64,000 nucleotides of DNA, from contig JAUSCD010000029.1 of the NCBI GenBank assembly GCA_030651695.1, positions 372,001 to 436,000 on the forward strand, in the 5' to 3' direction. Made by a program: the position numbers and the translations under genes. A model generated the notes under the pieces. The model ran no database searches, was not told the DNA's origin, and saw only the letters and a list, made by a program, of their open reading frames with translations. Source of the DNA: Pseudohongiella sp. GTDB lineage: Bacteria > Pseudomonadota > Gammaproteobacteria > Pseudomonadales > Pseudohongiellaceae. Positions 45,668 through 55,114 of this stretch are shown here, piece by piece (within the stretch, counting starts at the first letter, position 1; every line of letters starts with the position of its first letter).

Positions 45668-46650
45668 ACACTGTAGAAACAGTGCAAAATGAGGTCCAGC
45701 AACAGCATCTGTTGTTCCAGCTTTTGCAGACACTGGACAACGGATTGGTCATGCTGGACCAAAATTACAAGGTCATGCTGTGGAATGGTTTTATGGAAAA
45801 TCATTCCAGTATTCCTATCAGCAATGCGCGGGGAAAAGATCTTTTTGAGTTGTTCAATGACTTGCCCGAAGCGTGGCTGAAACGAAAAATTGATTCTGTG
45901 TTTCGTTTACAAACCCGTGCGTTCTGCACGTGGGAAGAACACCCACGGGTATTTGATTTTAAAAGCACACGTCCCCTGACCGGACAATCGCCCATGATGT
46001 TCCAGAACATCACGTTGATACCACTACTGGGGCTGGACGGCCGTGTAGCTCAGGTATGTATGCAGGTTTTTGATGTCACCGAGATCGCTACGAAAAAAAT
46101 TGCTCTTGAAGCAGCAAACCTTTCACTGGAGCAACTAAGTCGCACAGACCGGCTGACTGGCATTAACAATCGAGGATTTTGGGAAGAAAATCTGGAACAG
46201 GAATTTCAACGCTGCAAACGCAGCTCAGCGCCCTCTTCCCTGATGATGTTTGACATAGACCATTTCAAACATTTCAACGATCGTTATGGGCATCTGGCTG
46301 GTGATGAGGTGCTTCGCGCAGTAGCGTCACAGATAAAACGCTCTCAACGCACAACAGATCTGGCAGGCCGTTACGGAGGTGAAGAGTTTGCTATTATTCT
46401 GCCTGATACTAACGCCCAAAAAGCTTTGCTGGTAGCCGAACGCCTGCGCTCACAGATTTCTGGCATCTCTATCGAATGGGAAGAACAACTGCTTAATGTA
46501 ACGGTAAGTATGGGGGTGAGCGAGTTTGACAAAAACATGCAGACTCATCAAAGCTGGATAGATCACTGCGATGCGGCATTGTACCAGGCAAAAAACAGTG
46601 GCCGGAACTGCTGCGTGGTAGCCGCGCCTTACTCTAGGCGCCACGACTAA
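45664..46650 (+). CDS. PAS-GGDEF diguanylate cyclase
   Basis: Soluble 328-residue enzyme that should make c-di-GMP. A PAS domain covers about residues 15-145 (DNGLVMLDQNYKVMLWNGFM). The GGDEF domain (about 160-325) has the active GGEEF at 238-242, metal-binding MFDIDHFKHFND, and an inhibitory I-site RTTD (229-232) exactly five residues before GGEEF. It is translationally coupled to the response regulator upstream, which probably controls it by phosphorylation state. The gene ends 20 bases from the convergent ogt. Confidence 0.93.
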   Translation: MNTVETVQNEVQQQHLLFQLLQTLDNGLVMLDQNYKVMLWNGFMENHSSIPISNARGKDLFELFNDLPEAWLKRKIDSVFRLQTRAFCTWEEHPRVFDFKSTRPLTGQSPMMFQNITLIPLLGLDGRVAQVCMQVFDVTEIATKKIALEAANLSLEQLSRTDRLTGINNRGFWEENLEQEFQRCKRSSAPSSLMMFDIDHFKHFNDRYGHLAGDEVLRAVASQIKRSQRTTDLAGRYGGEEFAIILPDTNAQKALLVAERLRSQISGISIEWEEQLLNVTVSMGVSEFDKNMQTHQSWIDHCDAALYQAKNSGRNCCVVAAPYSRRHD

Positions 46651-46669
46651 CTTATTTTCCGCGCACGCT

Positions 46670-47167
46670 TTATTGCAAACTGAATGGCAAGTGCGTTTGC
46701 TCAAGCCTTAACAGGAATTGTTTGCACTCAATACCACCGCCGAATCCTGTTAGGTTGCCATTGCTTCCAATCACACGGTGACAAGGCACTACTATCGGAA
46801 GTGGATTCTGACCGTTAGCGGCACCCACTGCCCTGCTTGCCTCTGGTTTGCCGATCTGAGCTGCAATATCGCCGTAACTGCGTGTTTCGCCATATGGAAT
46901 TTGTTCGAGTGCCGACCATACCGCCCGTTGGAAATCTGTCCCTTGTGGGGCCAGCTTCAGTTCAAACTCAGTAAGCTCTCCGGCGAAATAGGCAGACAAT
47001 TGTTGTTTGACCGGTTTAAACGCATCGTTGCGGCGCATCCAGTCAGCCTCCGGCTGGCGCGCTGCCTTGCCTTCAGGAAAGCTGATCAGGCTGAGCACTA
47101 CGCCATCACCGGCCAGCAGCAAGCTGCCAACCGGTGATTCGTAGTAACTGTAGTAAATAACATCCAT
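46670..47167 (-). CDS. ogt: Methylated-DNA-protein cysteine methyltransferase
   Basis: Suicide repair protein that removes O6-alkyl groups from guanine. The 165-residue product has the active site PCHRVIGSNGNLTGFGGG with acceptor C129, the helix-turn-helix YGDIAAQIGKPEASRAVGAANGQNP split around residues 98-120, and FQRAVWSALEQIPYGET. It resembles Ogt rather than the Ada C-terminus because no other domain is present. It begins two bases after the stop codon of the PQQ dehydrogenase gene, an unusual coupling. Confidence 0.95.
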   Translation of the reverse strand: MDVIYYSYYESPVGSLLLAGDGVVLSLISFPEGKAARQPEADWMRRNDAFKPVKQQLSAYFAGELTEFELKLAPQGTDFQRAVWSALEQIPYGETRSYGDIAAQIGKPEASRAVGAANGQNPLPIVVPCHRVIGSNGNLTGFGGGIECKQFLLRLEQTHLPFSLQ

Positions 47168-47169
47168 TA

Positions 47170-49353
47170 TCAGCGGGTCTGCAGATCTTCAGCCAGCGCC
47201 ACTGCGCGCCCGATTACATACTGCAGTATCGCTTCGGTATCAGATTCGGTCAGTTGGCCGTCGAATGCCACCATCCCACCGGCCGCCAACTCACCGCGCA
47301 ATACCACTGCGTTCCAGTTGTCCAGATTATGCAGCCGTGCCGAGTAACGCAGGTCAGGGAAGACGCCGGCGCCATCGCTGGCGGCATTGTTGCCGTGACA
47401 AACGCTGCAGTAACGTCCATAAGCCTGCTCACCCTGCGCCAGGGTTTCATTATTGGCAGTCAACGGAGGCGGGTTCAGCGCACGTTCTTCTGCAGTGATG
47501 ACCTGAGTTGGCAACTGATGTGTGCCGTTCAATGCATATACCAGCAAACGAGAATTATTGCTGGACGCCCGCGTGGTTGATCCAACAGCACCGGGGCCTG
47601 ATTGTGGCAATGCACGCGAACCGCTGACCAGGGCAACATACTGGACACCATCAATCATGTAGGTACTGGGTGCTGCAACAGTGGATGACTGTGTGATGGC
47701 TGACCAGAGAATCTCGCCATCTGTATCACGATAGGCAACAAACTCACCGGCACCGTTACCCTGAAATACCAGTCCACCTGCCGTAGATACCACGCCGGCC
47801 GCATGCAGCGGATTTAACTGAGGCGCCCGCCATACCTCTTTCTGGGCTACCGGATCCCAGGCCAGCAGATAGGCCTGACGTACAGGTGCAGTATCTCCCG
47901 CTGCCGCGACCAGACGGGCACCGGCTGCAAAGTCGGTGCCGGTGTTCCAGCCGCGTTCGGAAATTACCATTTCCGGCTGAGCGACGTAACCCATGTTGTT
48001 TTCTGTCGCAGGAAGATAAACCAGGTTGGTTTTCTGGCTGAATGACATTGGGTGCCAATTGTGCCCGCCCAGAGGGCCGGGCTGCACAATCATCGGCTGA
48101 CCGGTAATGTTGTAGCGCGCTTCCGGAACTTCAACCGGACGACCGGTTTCCAGATCTACATGGGTTGCCCAGTTAACTGGTACAAATTTCTCTGCTGACA
48201 GCAAGCGGCCAGTCAACGCATCCAACACATAGAAAAAACCATTCTTCGGTGCCTGCATGACAACACGACGGGTTTCTCCGCCTATGTCGAGGTCCGCCAC
48301 AATGATTTGTTGAGTTGCAGTGTAGTCCCAGGTTTCGCCCGGTGTAGTCTGGTAGTGCCAGACATAACTGCCGTTGTCAGGGTTGATAGCTACAATAGAA
48401 GTGAGGAACAGGTTGTCCCCACCGCCGGGACTGCGTAACTCCTGATTCCACGGGGATCCGTTGCCAACACCGATGTAAAGCAGATGTGATTGCGGATCGT
48501 AGGCCATCGCATCCCACACAGTTCCACCTGCCCCCATCGACCACCACTCACCGTTCCAGGTGTCAGCAGCCCATTCCAGCTCCGGCTGTTCAAAACCATC
48601 GGCGGGGTTGCCGGGTACTGTGTAAAAACGCCAATGCTGATCACCGGTGTTTGCATCATATGCGGTGACATAACCTCGTACGCCATACTCAGCGCCCGCA
48701 TTACCTATCACAACCTTGCCGTCGATAATTCTTGGCACGCCCGTGATGGTGTAAGGCCTGCTTTGGTCAACCGTCACGACACTCCAGAGTTGCTCGCCGG
48801 TTTTTGCATCCAGTGCAATCAGACGGCCGTCCAGTGCGCCAAAAAATACTTTGCCATCCCACACTGCGACGCCACGATTTACAACGTCGCAGCACGCATC
48901 AACACCGCGGGCACGATCCACTTCCGGGTCGAACGACCACAGCAGACGGCCGGTTTTGGCGTCGTAGGCTTTGATCATGCTCCATGCAGTGGAGATGTAC
49001 ATTGCACCATCAACTACCACAGGCGTCGATTCCTGGCCGCGACTGGTGTCCAGATCAGCAGACCAGACCAGTCCCAACTGACTGACGTTTTCAGTATTGA
49101 TCTGATCAAGCGGGCTGAAACGCTGCTCCCAGTAGTTCCGGCCAGCGGCCATCCAACTGCCCGGCTCGGCATCGGCATTGATCAGTCGCTCACTGGTCAC
49201 TGCCGCAGCATACGTTGGCACGGTGACGGTTGGTGCAACTGTGGCACTGGAACCGGATGCGGGCGCCTGCGACGCAGACTGCTCAGCCGGGCCACAGGCT
49301 GCAAGCAGAATTGCGGCTGCAGTAAGCAAGCCCAGATGTGTGTTCTTGATCAT
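47170..49353 (-). CDS. PQQ-dependent quinohemoprotein alcohol dehydrogenase, lipoprotein
   Basis: Periplasm-facing dehydrogenase of 727 residues. A lipobox LLAAC (about residues 16-20) marks lipid attachment. The eight-bladed PQQ propeller has the vicinal Cys pair in GVDACCDVVNRG and the catalytic PGETWDYTATQQ. Thr two residues after the catalytic Asp suggests a calcium rather than lanthanide enzyme, which would have Asp there. A C-terminal cytochrome c domain carries YCSVCHGNNA (CxxCH). The pattern fits type II alcohol dehydrogenases. It lies between a second PQQ protein upstream (65-base gap) and ogt downstream. Confidence 0.9.
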   Translation of the reverse strand: MIKNTHLGLLTAAAILLAACGPAEQSASQAPASGSSATVAPTVTVPTYAAAVTSERLINADAEPGSWMAAGRNYWEQRFSPLDQINTENVSQLGLVWSADLDTSRGQESTPVVVDGAMYISTAWSMIKAYDAKTGRLLWSFDPEVDRARGVDACCDVVNRGVAVWDGKVFFGALDGRLIALDAKTGEQLWSVVTVDQSRPYTITGVPRIIDGKVVIGNAGAEYGVRGYVTAYDANTGDQHWRFYTVPGNPADGFEQPELEWAADTWNGEWWSMGAGGTVWDAMAYDPQSHLLYIGVGNGSPWNQELRSPGGGDNLFLTSIVAINPDNGSYVWHYQTTPGETWDYTATQQIIVADLDIGGETRRVVMQAPKNGFFYVLDALTGRLLSAEKFVPVNWATHVDLETGRPVEVPEARYNITGQPMIVQPGPLGGHNWHPMSFSQKTNLVYLPATENNMGYVAQPEMVISERGWNTGTDFAAGARLVAAAGDTAPVRQAYLLAWDPVAQKEVWRAPQLNPLHAAGVVSTAGGLVFQGNGAGEFVAYRDTDGEILWSAITQSSTVAAPSTYMIDGVQYVALVSGSRALPQSGPGAVGSTTRASSNNSRLLVYALNGTHQLPTQVITAEERALNPPPLTANNETLAQGEQAYGRYCSVCHGNNAASDGAGVFPDLRYSARLHNLDNWNAVVLRGELAAGGMVAFDGQLTESDTEAILQYVIGRAVALAEDLQTR

Positions 49354-49418
49354 GTTATCCCCCTGAACTAATGTCAGCTTTTTTGGTTTTCTTTATTCTT
49401 GATAAAAATTGCATCGCA

Positions 49419-51248
49419 TCACTGCCTGACCCTGAACACCAGTACGGCATTACCGGGCATCTGGCTGAATGTAGCATAGCCGGTACTGACAATCATGTAA
49501 TCACCACTGAGCACAGGGCCAGTCGCATCAATTGAACCGCCACGCGCAGCAACCCCGTTAATGGTCGGATAATCCTGGACTGTGTTCATTTCCCACAACA
49601 GTTCTCCGGTAGCAGCGTCATGTGCAAACAAGTATCCACTTAACGAGCTCGCAATAACCAGACCGTCGGTGCTGGTAACAGGACCTGAATAGGCGTCCAT
49701 ACAACCCTGGACACCTTCCACGCATCGCTCAGGGGCAGGTGCATACCACAACACGTCACCGGTTTTCATATCAATGGCATGCAAGCCTGGCTGACTGATA
49801 ACGGCAGCATCATTTACGCCACCACGATCCGACACGGGCACAAACAACGTGTCGCCATAGAATGTCATACCCCAGTGAATACCGCCTAATGCGCCGCCAC
49901 GGCCTACGCGGGTCGACCAAAGCAGCTCACCCTGCCTGTCGGGGTCGAGTCCCACCACCACCGCACCTTTGGTCCCTGCGACAACGATATCGCGCCCGTT
50001 GGACAACGTGGTGGTCACAATAGGCGCCCCGATATCCACATCAGGACCTGCATCCGGACAATTTGGGTGCGCACGTCCCATGGCACACGCCATGGTAAAC
50101 GCATCGTCAGCTGTTGTCTGATGAATCCAGCGTATATCACCGCTTTGCATATCGAATGCAATTACCGCGTCGCTGCTGTCACTGGCCGGACGTGTATAGT
50201 TCTGACCTGAACCGGCGTACACAACACCGCGCTCAACATCCATGCTCGGGGCTTGCCAGATGGGTGCACCTGAAGGCGCCATAACCGGGTTACCAAGACT
50301 GTTGACGCCCACTTGTGTTGGTTCTTCCATGATGTAGGTATGCCAGACCTTTTCTCCGGTATTCAGATCAAAGGCTGCTACGTTGCCACGGAACGTACAG
50401 CAATGGTGATCCGGACGTCCGGCCAGGCTCACTTCGGCGGAAGACACCGGCACAAAAATGCGGTCTCCGTGCACTACCGGTGAACCGGTGCTACGCGCTG
50501 TCGGATGTGGATCAACGTCCGACTCCCAGATCAGCTCGCCATTGCCGGCGTCCAGAATATGAAGATGATTGGAGACATCGGCTATCACAGCCACCGGTGC
50601 ATTCAACCGATCTGACCAACTGATGGTGACCGCTGCACGCACTTCCAGAGGCGCATCATAGGTCCAGTAAGCACAGCCTGTTGCGATATCCATGGCATAG
50701 ACAGTTCCTGTGGTGCTGCCCATAAACATCACATCACTGATCACGCTGGGTTGTGCCCGCGCGACGCTGGCGTTGTCCAGACCAAAGGCCCACACCAGTT
50801 CGAGATCAGCGATGGTGTCGGCGGAAATACGCGTGCCTTGTGCAGACTGGAAACGGGGATTGCTGTCACCGTTACCCCAACCGTTCCAGTTGCTGGCAAG
50901 ACTCAGATCCAATGCTGGCATGGGCTGCTCGCAGCGTGCCAGACCTGCAACCGTATCCGCTTGCATCTGGACGCCAGTCAAATGTTCGGCCAAGGCTATT
51001 TTTTGTTCGTTGCTCAGAGCAGCGCCCTGTGCTGCCATGATACCTTGCGTCAAAGCACTGAACACGCTGTTCGCAGTGTAATTTCGCAGCGCATCACGCT
51101 GTGGAGTACGTCCGTCCTGAGGGGCTGTGTGGCACATGGCGCAGTACTGGTTGTACAAGCCCTCACCGTCCAGATTTTCCGCCGCATACGACAAGGACAT
51201 GACACTGCCAGCTACCAGACCAAATATCAAACCAACTCGTTTTTTCAT
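49419..51248 (-). CDS. Cytochrome c / PQQ-propeller dehydrogenase (polyvinyl-alcohol dehydrogenase-like)
   Basis: Exported 609-residue protein. Signal peptide to about residue 22 (LSYAA), an N-terminal cytochrome c domain with YCAMCHTAP (CxxCH, about 35-40), then a PQQ-type beta-propeller with repeated W-motifs (NGELIWESDVDPHPTARSTGSP, TGEKVWHTYI, SGDIRWIHQT, TGDVLWYAPAP, TGELLWEMNTV). A Cys pair HHCCTF lies in the propeller. The order heme-then-PQQ is that of polyvinyl-alcohol dehydrogenases rather than ethanol dehydrogenases. Actual substrate is unknown; secondary alcohols are plausible. Confidence 0.85.
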   Translation of the reverse strand: MKKRVGLIFGLVAGSVMSLSYAAENLDGEGLYNQYCAMCHTAPQDGRTPQRDALRNYTANSVFSALTQGIMAAQGAALSNEQKIALAEHLTGVQMQADTVAGLARCEQPMPALDLSLASNWNGWGNGDSNPRFQSAQGTRISADTIADLELVWAFGLDNASVARAQPSVISDVMFMGSTTGTVYAMDIATGCAYWTYDAPLEVRAAVTISWSDRLNAPVAVIADVSNHLHILDAGNGELIWESDVDPHPTARSTGSPVVHGDRIFVPVSSAEVSLAGRPDHHCCTFRGNVAAFDLNTGEKVWHTYIMEEPTQVGVNSLGNPVMAPSGAPIWQAPSMDVERGVVYAGSGQNYTRPASDSSDAVIAFDMQSGDIRWIHQTTADDAFTMACAMGRAHPNCPDAGPDVDIGAPIVTTTLSNGRDIVVAGTKGAVVVGLDPDRQGELLWSTRVGRGGALGGIHWGMTFYGDTLFVPVSDRGGVNDAAVISQPGLHAIDMKTGDVLWYAPAPERCVEGVQGCMDAYSGPVTSTDGLVIASSLSGYLFAHDAATGELLWEMNTVQDYPTINGVAARGGSIDATGPVLSGDYMIVSTGYATFSQMPGNAVLVFRVRQ

Positions 51249-51563
51249 CTATTCCCACCCCTGAAGAACATATATCTTGAATATAGCCCGGGACAAACCA
51301 ACACTTGTCAGGCGGCCCGATGTTACCCGATTACCGCAACAAAACGAACAGTTGTGCGGCGGGTATGCGACCAACTGCCAGCAGGGCACCCCAGGCTCCG
51401 GTTATGGAGCTGAATTCGCCTCAGTTATCAGTGCTCAAGCGGCGCCCGTACTGGCCGCTGCGCACCAGTTTGGTGTATAGTTCGGCGCATCTGACAAGAC
51501 CCGATAAAAGCGACATCTGATACACCGGCATCTGTGATAGATATCCGGACAAGGTAGTAAGGT
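51249..51563. other. Intergenic region between divergent PQQ operon and corA-like gene
   Basis: No gene is supported; the open frames here are short and composition-driven. On the minus strand a weak promoter for the PQQ genes is possible: TTGTCC (51296-51291), 16 bases, TATATG (51274-51269). Nothing else was recognised. Confidence 0.4.
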
Positions 51564-52517
51564 ATGCTGATCCGATACACGCTCAACCAACAACAACTTC
51601 TGATTCCGGCGCAGGATGACAACATCACGCGTGAAACATTGGCGTCGTCGCTTTGGCTTGATCTGCTGAACCCGGATGATGAAGAACGCGAGCTGATGGA
51701 GAGCCTGCACAGCCAGCCCCTGCCCGACACAGAAGATGTGGAAGAAATCGAGGCGTCAGCGCGTTCTTATCAGGACGAAGCAGGACTTCACGTCCACTCG
51801 CTTTTCCTTCATATGGTTGATGACCGCCATCGCAACACTTCCGTCGCGTTTACTATCACTGATAACCAGCTGATTACGCTGCGCGAACGCGAGATTCCCG
51901 CGTTTCGCCTGATGCGGATGCGCGCCCGCCGCATGCGTGGTCTTGTTGAAGATCCGATGAGCATTTTGCTCGCACTATTCGAAATCAAGATTGATGACCT
52001 CGCTGACACACTGGAAGAGGTTTATACCCAACTGGAAGAAACCAGTAACTTCGTGCTCGAAGACAACGACAATAATATTGAAGAAGCATTGGATGAACTT
52101 GCGCGCCAGGAGGACACCAACGGCAAGGTTCGTCTGTGCCTGATGGATACACAGCGTGCGCTCAGTTTCCTGCTGCGCCGCGGTAAACTATCTGCAATGC
52201 ATGCAGAAACTGCACGTGAGTTGTTGCGCGATATTGATTCGCTGCTGCCACACAACAGTTTTGTTTTTGACAAAATCAACTTCCTGATGGATGCCGCTCA
52301 AGGCTTTATCAGCATCAAACAAAGCCAGATTATCAAGATTTTCTCAATCGCCGCGGTCGTATTCCTGCCGCCCACTGTTATTGCCAGTATTTACGGCATG
52401 AACTTTGATCTGATGCCCGAGCTGCACTGGCAGTTGGGGTATCCCTGGGCCCTGGGTCTGATGTTTCTGTCAGGCGTCGCGCCTTATGTCTTTTTTAAAC
52501 TGAAAGGCTGGCTGTAA
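51564..52517 (+). CDS. CorA-family divalent cation transporter
   Basis: Product of 317 residues with the long cytoplasmic alpha/beta and helical funnel typical of CorA, then two C-terminal membrane helices (about 262-283 and 294-312). The selectivity motif YGMNFDLMPEL follows the first helix, as in CorA and ZntB. Whether it moves magnesium, cobalt or zinc cannot be decided; the acidic loop after GMN (MPELHWQLGYP) is like CorA. A GGTAGTAAGG stretch precedes the ATG. Confidence 0.92.
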   Translation: MLIRYTLNQQQLLIPAQDDNITRETLASSLWLDLLNPDDEERELMESLHSQPLPDTEDVEEIEASARSYQDEAGLHVHSLFLHMVDDRHRNTSVAFTITDNQLITLREREIPAFRLMRMRARRMRGLVEDPMSILLALFEIKIDDLADTLEEVYTQLEETSNFVLEDNDNNIEEALDELARQEDTNGKVRLCLMDTQRALSFLLRRGKLSAMHAETARELLRDIDSLLPHNSFVFDKINFLMDAAQGFISIKQSQIIKIFSIAAVVFLPPTVIASIYGMNFDLMPELHWQLGYPWALGLMFLSGVAPYVFFKLKGWL

Positions 52518-52577
52518 CTGGTTAAAAATCATAACCTGCTTTCTTGAATATATTGGAAGCGCACAGGAGACAGCTAC

Positions 52578-53930
52578 ATGACCAGCATGCTCAGGCAGTA
52601 CTTGAATATCCGTCCATCCGAACTTGCTCCTATTCTGATGGCAGCGCTGTATTTCTTTTTTATTCTGACGACGCTGATGATACTGCGACCAGCCCGCGAT
52701 GCTTTAGGCATGCAAGCCGGCATTGATGCAATCCGCTGGTTATTTATGGGCACATTGGTTGCGACGCTCTTGGTGAATCCTGTTTTCGGATGGTTGGTGA
52801 GCAAATTTCGCCGCCTAACCTTCATTACAGCTACCTACGCATTTTTTGGTATTAACCTGCTTGTTTTTGCTGGCCTGCTGCTTTTCGCAGAAGAAGCAGT
52901 GGGCATCACCAGTGGCAACGTGTTTTACATCTGGATGAGCGTTTTTAATCTCTTCCTCACCATGATCTTCTGGGCGCTGATGGCGGACCGCTTCTCGCTT
53001 GAGCAAAGCAAACGTCTATTTGGCGTGATTGCAGTGGGTGGAACAGTTGGCGCCATTTTCGGGTCCGCTATCGCCTGGCAGTTAGCTGAAACTGTCGGTG
53101 CTCCCATGCTACTGGTGATCGCGGCTTTTTTTCTGGTACTGGCTACTGCTGCGGCCTGGGGTGTCGCCTTACTGCAGCCAGAACGCAAAGATCTTGATAG
53201 TGACGATCCAGATGCCCCGCCGCAGGTTTCAGAGAACGCGATCATCGGGGGAACTGCGCTCGAAGGTTTCCGGGCAGTCTTCAGATCGCCGTACCTGCTT
53301 GGAATTGCGGCCTATGTATTGATTCTGGCAGTTGTCGTCACATTCATTTATTTCACCCGACTGCAAATGGTGGCAGCACTTGGCGATGATGTAGATATGC
53401 GGACAGGAATATTTGCTCAGCTTGATCTGGCGACGCAAGTGGCGACTCTGGTCCTGCAATTGGTGGTGGCCGGACATGTTATGAAGCGTCTCGGTGTCCA
53501 CGTTGCACTTGTGCTGGCACCGGTAACAGCTGCGTTAGGTTTTATTGGATTGGCAATGGTGGCATCACTGGTAGTACTGGTGATCTTTGATGCAATCTTC
53601 CGCGCCGTTCAACGTGCAATTATGCGCCCTGCACGCGAGACACTGTTCACTGTTGTTTCACGCGAAGAGAAGTATAAGGCAAAGGCATTTATCGACACTT
53701 TCGTTTATCGTGGCGGAGATGCTGTTGGTGCGCAAACTGAAGGGTTGTTGGCAAGACTAGGCATGGGGCTTTACGCTTTGACACTGGTGGTGGTCCCTAT
53801 GGCCATTGCCTGGGCGGCTCTGGGCCTTTGGCTTGGCCGACAGCAGTCAAAACTGGCCGAAGAACATAACCAGACAGCCGAGCGCAAAAGCAACTCAGCT
53901 GAGGTTCAAACACACCACGATCAAGATTGA
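52578..53930 (+). CDS. Multi-pass carrier, MFS or NTP/NDP-exchange type
   Basis: Integral membrane protein of 450 residues with about 12 predicted helices. Its opening MAALYFFFILTTLMILRPARDALGMQAG and the later RPARETLFTVVSREEKYKAKAFIDTFVYRGGDAVGAQ recall the bacterial Tlc-like (ATP/ADP carrier) branch of the MFS. In most free-living bacteria the substrate is unknown. The tail is hydrophilic and His/Gln-rich. It follows corA by 60 bases on the same strand and could share its promoter. Confidence 0.72.
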   Translation: MTSMLRQYLNIRPSELAPILMAALYFFFILTTLMILRPARDALGMQAGIDAIRWLFMGTLVATLLVNPVFGWLVSKFRRLTFITATYAFFGINLLVFAGLLLFAEEAVGITSGNVFYIWMSVFNLFLTMIFWALMADRFSLEQSKRLFGVIAVGGTVGAIFGSAIAWQLAETVGAPMLLVIAAFFLVLATAAAWGVALLQPERKDLDSDDPDAPPQVSENAIIGGTALEGFRAVFRSPYLLGIAAYVLILAVVVTFIYFTRLQMVAALGDDVDMRTGIFAQLDLATQVATLVLQLVVAGHVMKRLGVHVALVLAPVTAALGFIGLAMVASLVVLVIFDAIFRAVQRAIMRPARETLFTVVSREEKYKAKAFIDTFVYRGGDAVGAQTEGLLARLGMGLYALTLVVVPMAIAWAALGLWLGRQQSKLAEEHNQTAERKSNSAEVQTHHDQD

Positions 53931-53941
53931 TTGCCGCGAAC

Positions 53942-55075
53942 TTAAAAATCAATCACTCCGATCAGCGTGACACTGTTTCGGCTTCTGTCATTGTTGGCAT
54001 GTTGAAAACGATCAACCAGAATCTGTACCCGTTTTCCGCGCGCCAACTGTCTGACCAGTGCAGCGCTATACACCATGCCCGCACGATCATCGATGGGAAA
54101 TGCCATATTGGTGTCGATCTCGTAGTCCAGTGCTATCTCGGCGAACGCACTCCAAAGTCCATTCTGCGTAATGTTCTGACTGTAATTGAACCCGCTGCGT
54201 AATACTGACAAATGTTCAGTACGGCCAAATGGTTCTGTTGCCACTTGTCCCAGACTATTTACCGCGCGCTCATGATGGTTCTGAATCATCTGCAGACCAT
54301 TACTCCAGCGCAGCACACTGCCCTCCGGCAACCATGACAACTGAGCCTTGGTAATACGCGCCATTAAACTGGCCTGCATATACTGGCGGGTATATTCTGA
54401 ATCACGGGTAATATTGAGCCTGCCCCCGGGAGTCTGTACGTTGACCTCACTATCGCCGCGGTACATCAGATAGTCGTAGCGGATGCCTGCGGACCAGGTT
54501 GAGTTAAATACCAGGCCAACATCAAAACGCGGACCAAAAGTCTGGCCGCGGGCGCGACCGTCTGCATACAAAACATCTGAACTGCTTTCCTCTGCTGCCA
54601 GCCCGACACCAATGTAAGAACCACTTGTCGGAGCATACAGTAGTCCAAGATCAAGACGATCGCTGCGACTTCTGATCAGTCCTTCTTCCTCTCTGCCTGC
54701 AAGACGTACCATGACTCTGGCAAACAAGGGCCGCTCCAGAGAGTCAGCAATCGGAATAAGAGAGTCGTTCTGCGCCGCCCAGCTATCCGTGCGAGAGCGC
54801 ATGTCTGCTGGTGAAGGAGCGCCGGGACGCCCTTGTTGTGACTGCCAGACACGATTAGCAGTCTGATAGCTGACAACGCGGTTAACAATTTCCCCCATGT
54901 CGCCGCCAGCAGAATAAAATCGTCGCAATGACGACTCCCCCATTGCGGCTGCCCATTGGCCGCGCACCTGAGGAGTTGCGGATTGTACCTGAGTTGAAAC
55001 CAACGCACTGATCGCGGCAGCGAGACAAAGAACTGTAAGGCCTTTTTGAAATTTCGACTGCACCATACTACTCAT
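53942..55075 (-). CDS. Putative outer-membrane beta-barrel protein, unknown family
   Basis: Exported protein of about 377 residues. A signal peptide ends near QVQSA (about 37). The second half alternates aromatic and small residues in strand-like blocks (SGSYIGVGLAAEES, FGPRFDVGLVFNSTWSAGI, RYDYLMY, GLWSAFAEIALDYEID) and the chain ends in an aromatic residue (LIGVIDF), the usual signal for outer-membrane insertion by BamA. The pattern is like autotransporter barrels but no passenger domain is obvious. The start may be ATG 55075 or 55066. I do not recognise a named family. Confidence 0.65.
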   Translation of the reverse strand: MSSMVQSKFQKGLTVLCLAAAISALVSTQVQSATPQVRGQWAAAMGESSLRRFYSAGGDMGEIVNRVVSYQTANRVWQSQQGRPGAPSPADMRSRTDSWAAQNDSLIPIADSLERPLFARVMVRLAGREEEGLIRSRSDRLDLGLLYAPTSGSYIGVGLAAEESSSDVLYADGRARGQTFGPRFDVGLVFNSTWSAGIRYDYLMYRGDSEVNVQTPGGRLNITRDSEYTRQYMQASLMARITKAQLSWLPEGSVLRWSNGLQMIQNHHERAVNSLGQVATEPFGRTEHLSVLRSGFNYSQNITQNGLWSAFAEIALDYEIDTNMAFPIDDRAGMVYSAALVRQLARGKRVQILVDRFQHANNDRSRNSVTLIGVIDF

Positions 55076-55114
55076 CCACTTTATAATTATTGCCACATCT
55101 ATGGCATTGCGATT

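Noticed and set aside
48490-49371. 293-residue open frame on the plus strand opposite the PQQ dehydrogenase
   Set aside because: It lies wholly antisense to a well-supported gene, has a Cys/His/Arg-rich composition typical of mirrored coding sequence, and shows no family pattern.
50751-51413. 220-residue plus-strand frame opposite the start of the second PQQ gene
   Set aside because: Antisense to the signal peptide and cytochrome region; no recognisable motif and no ribosome site.
51277-51520. Two short plus-strand frames between the PQQ operon and corA
   Set aside because: No ribosome site, no family resemblance, and low-complexity composition.
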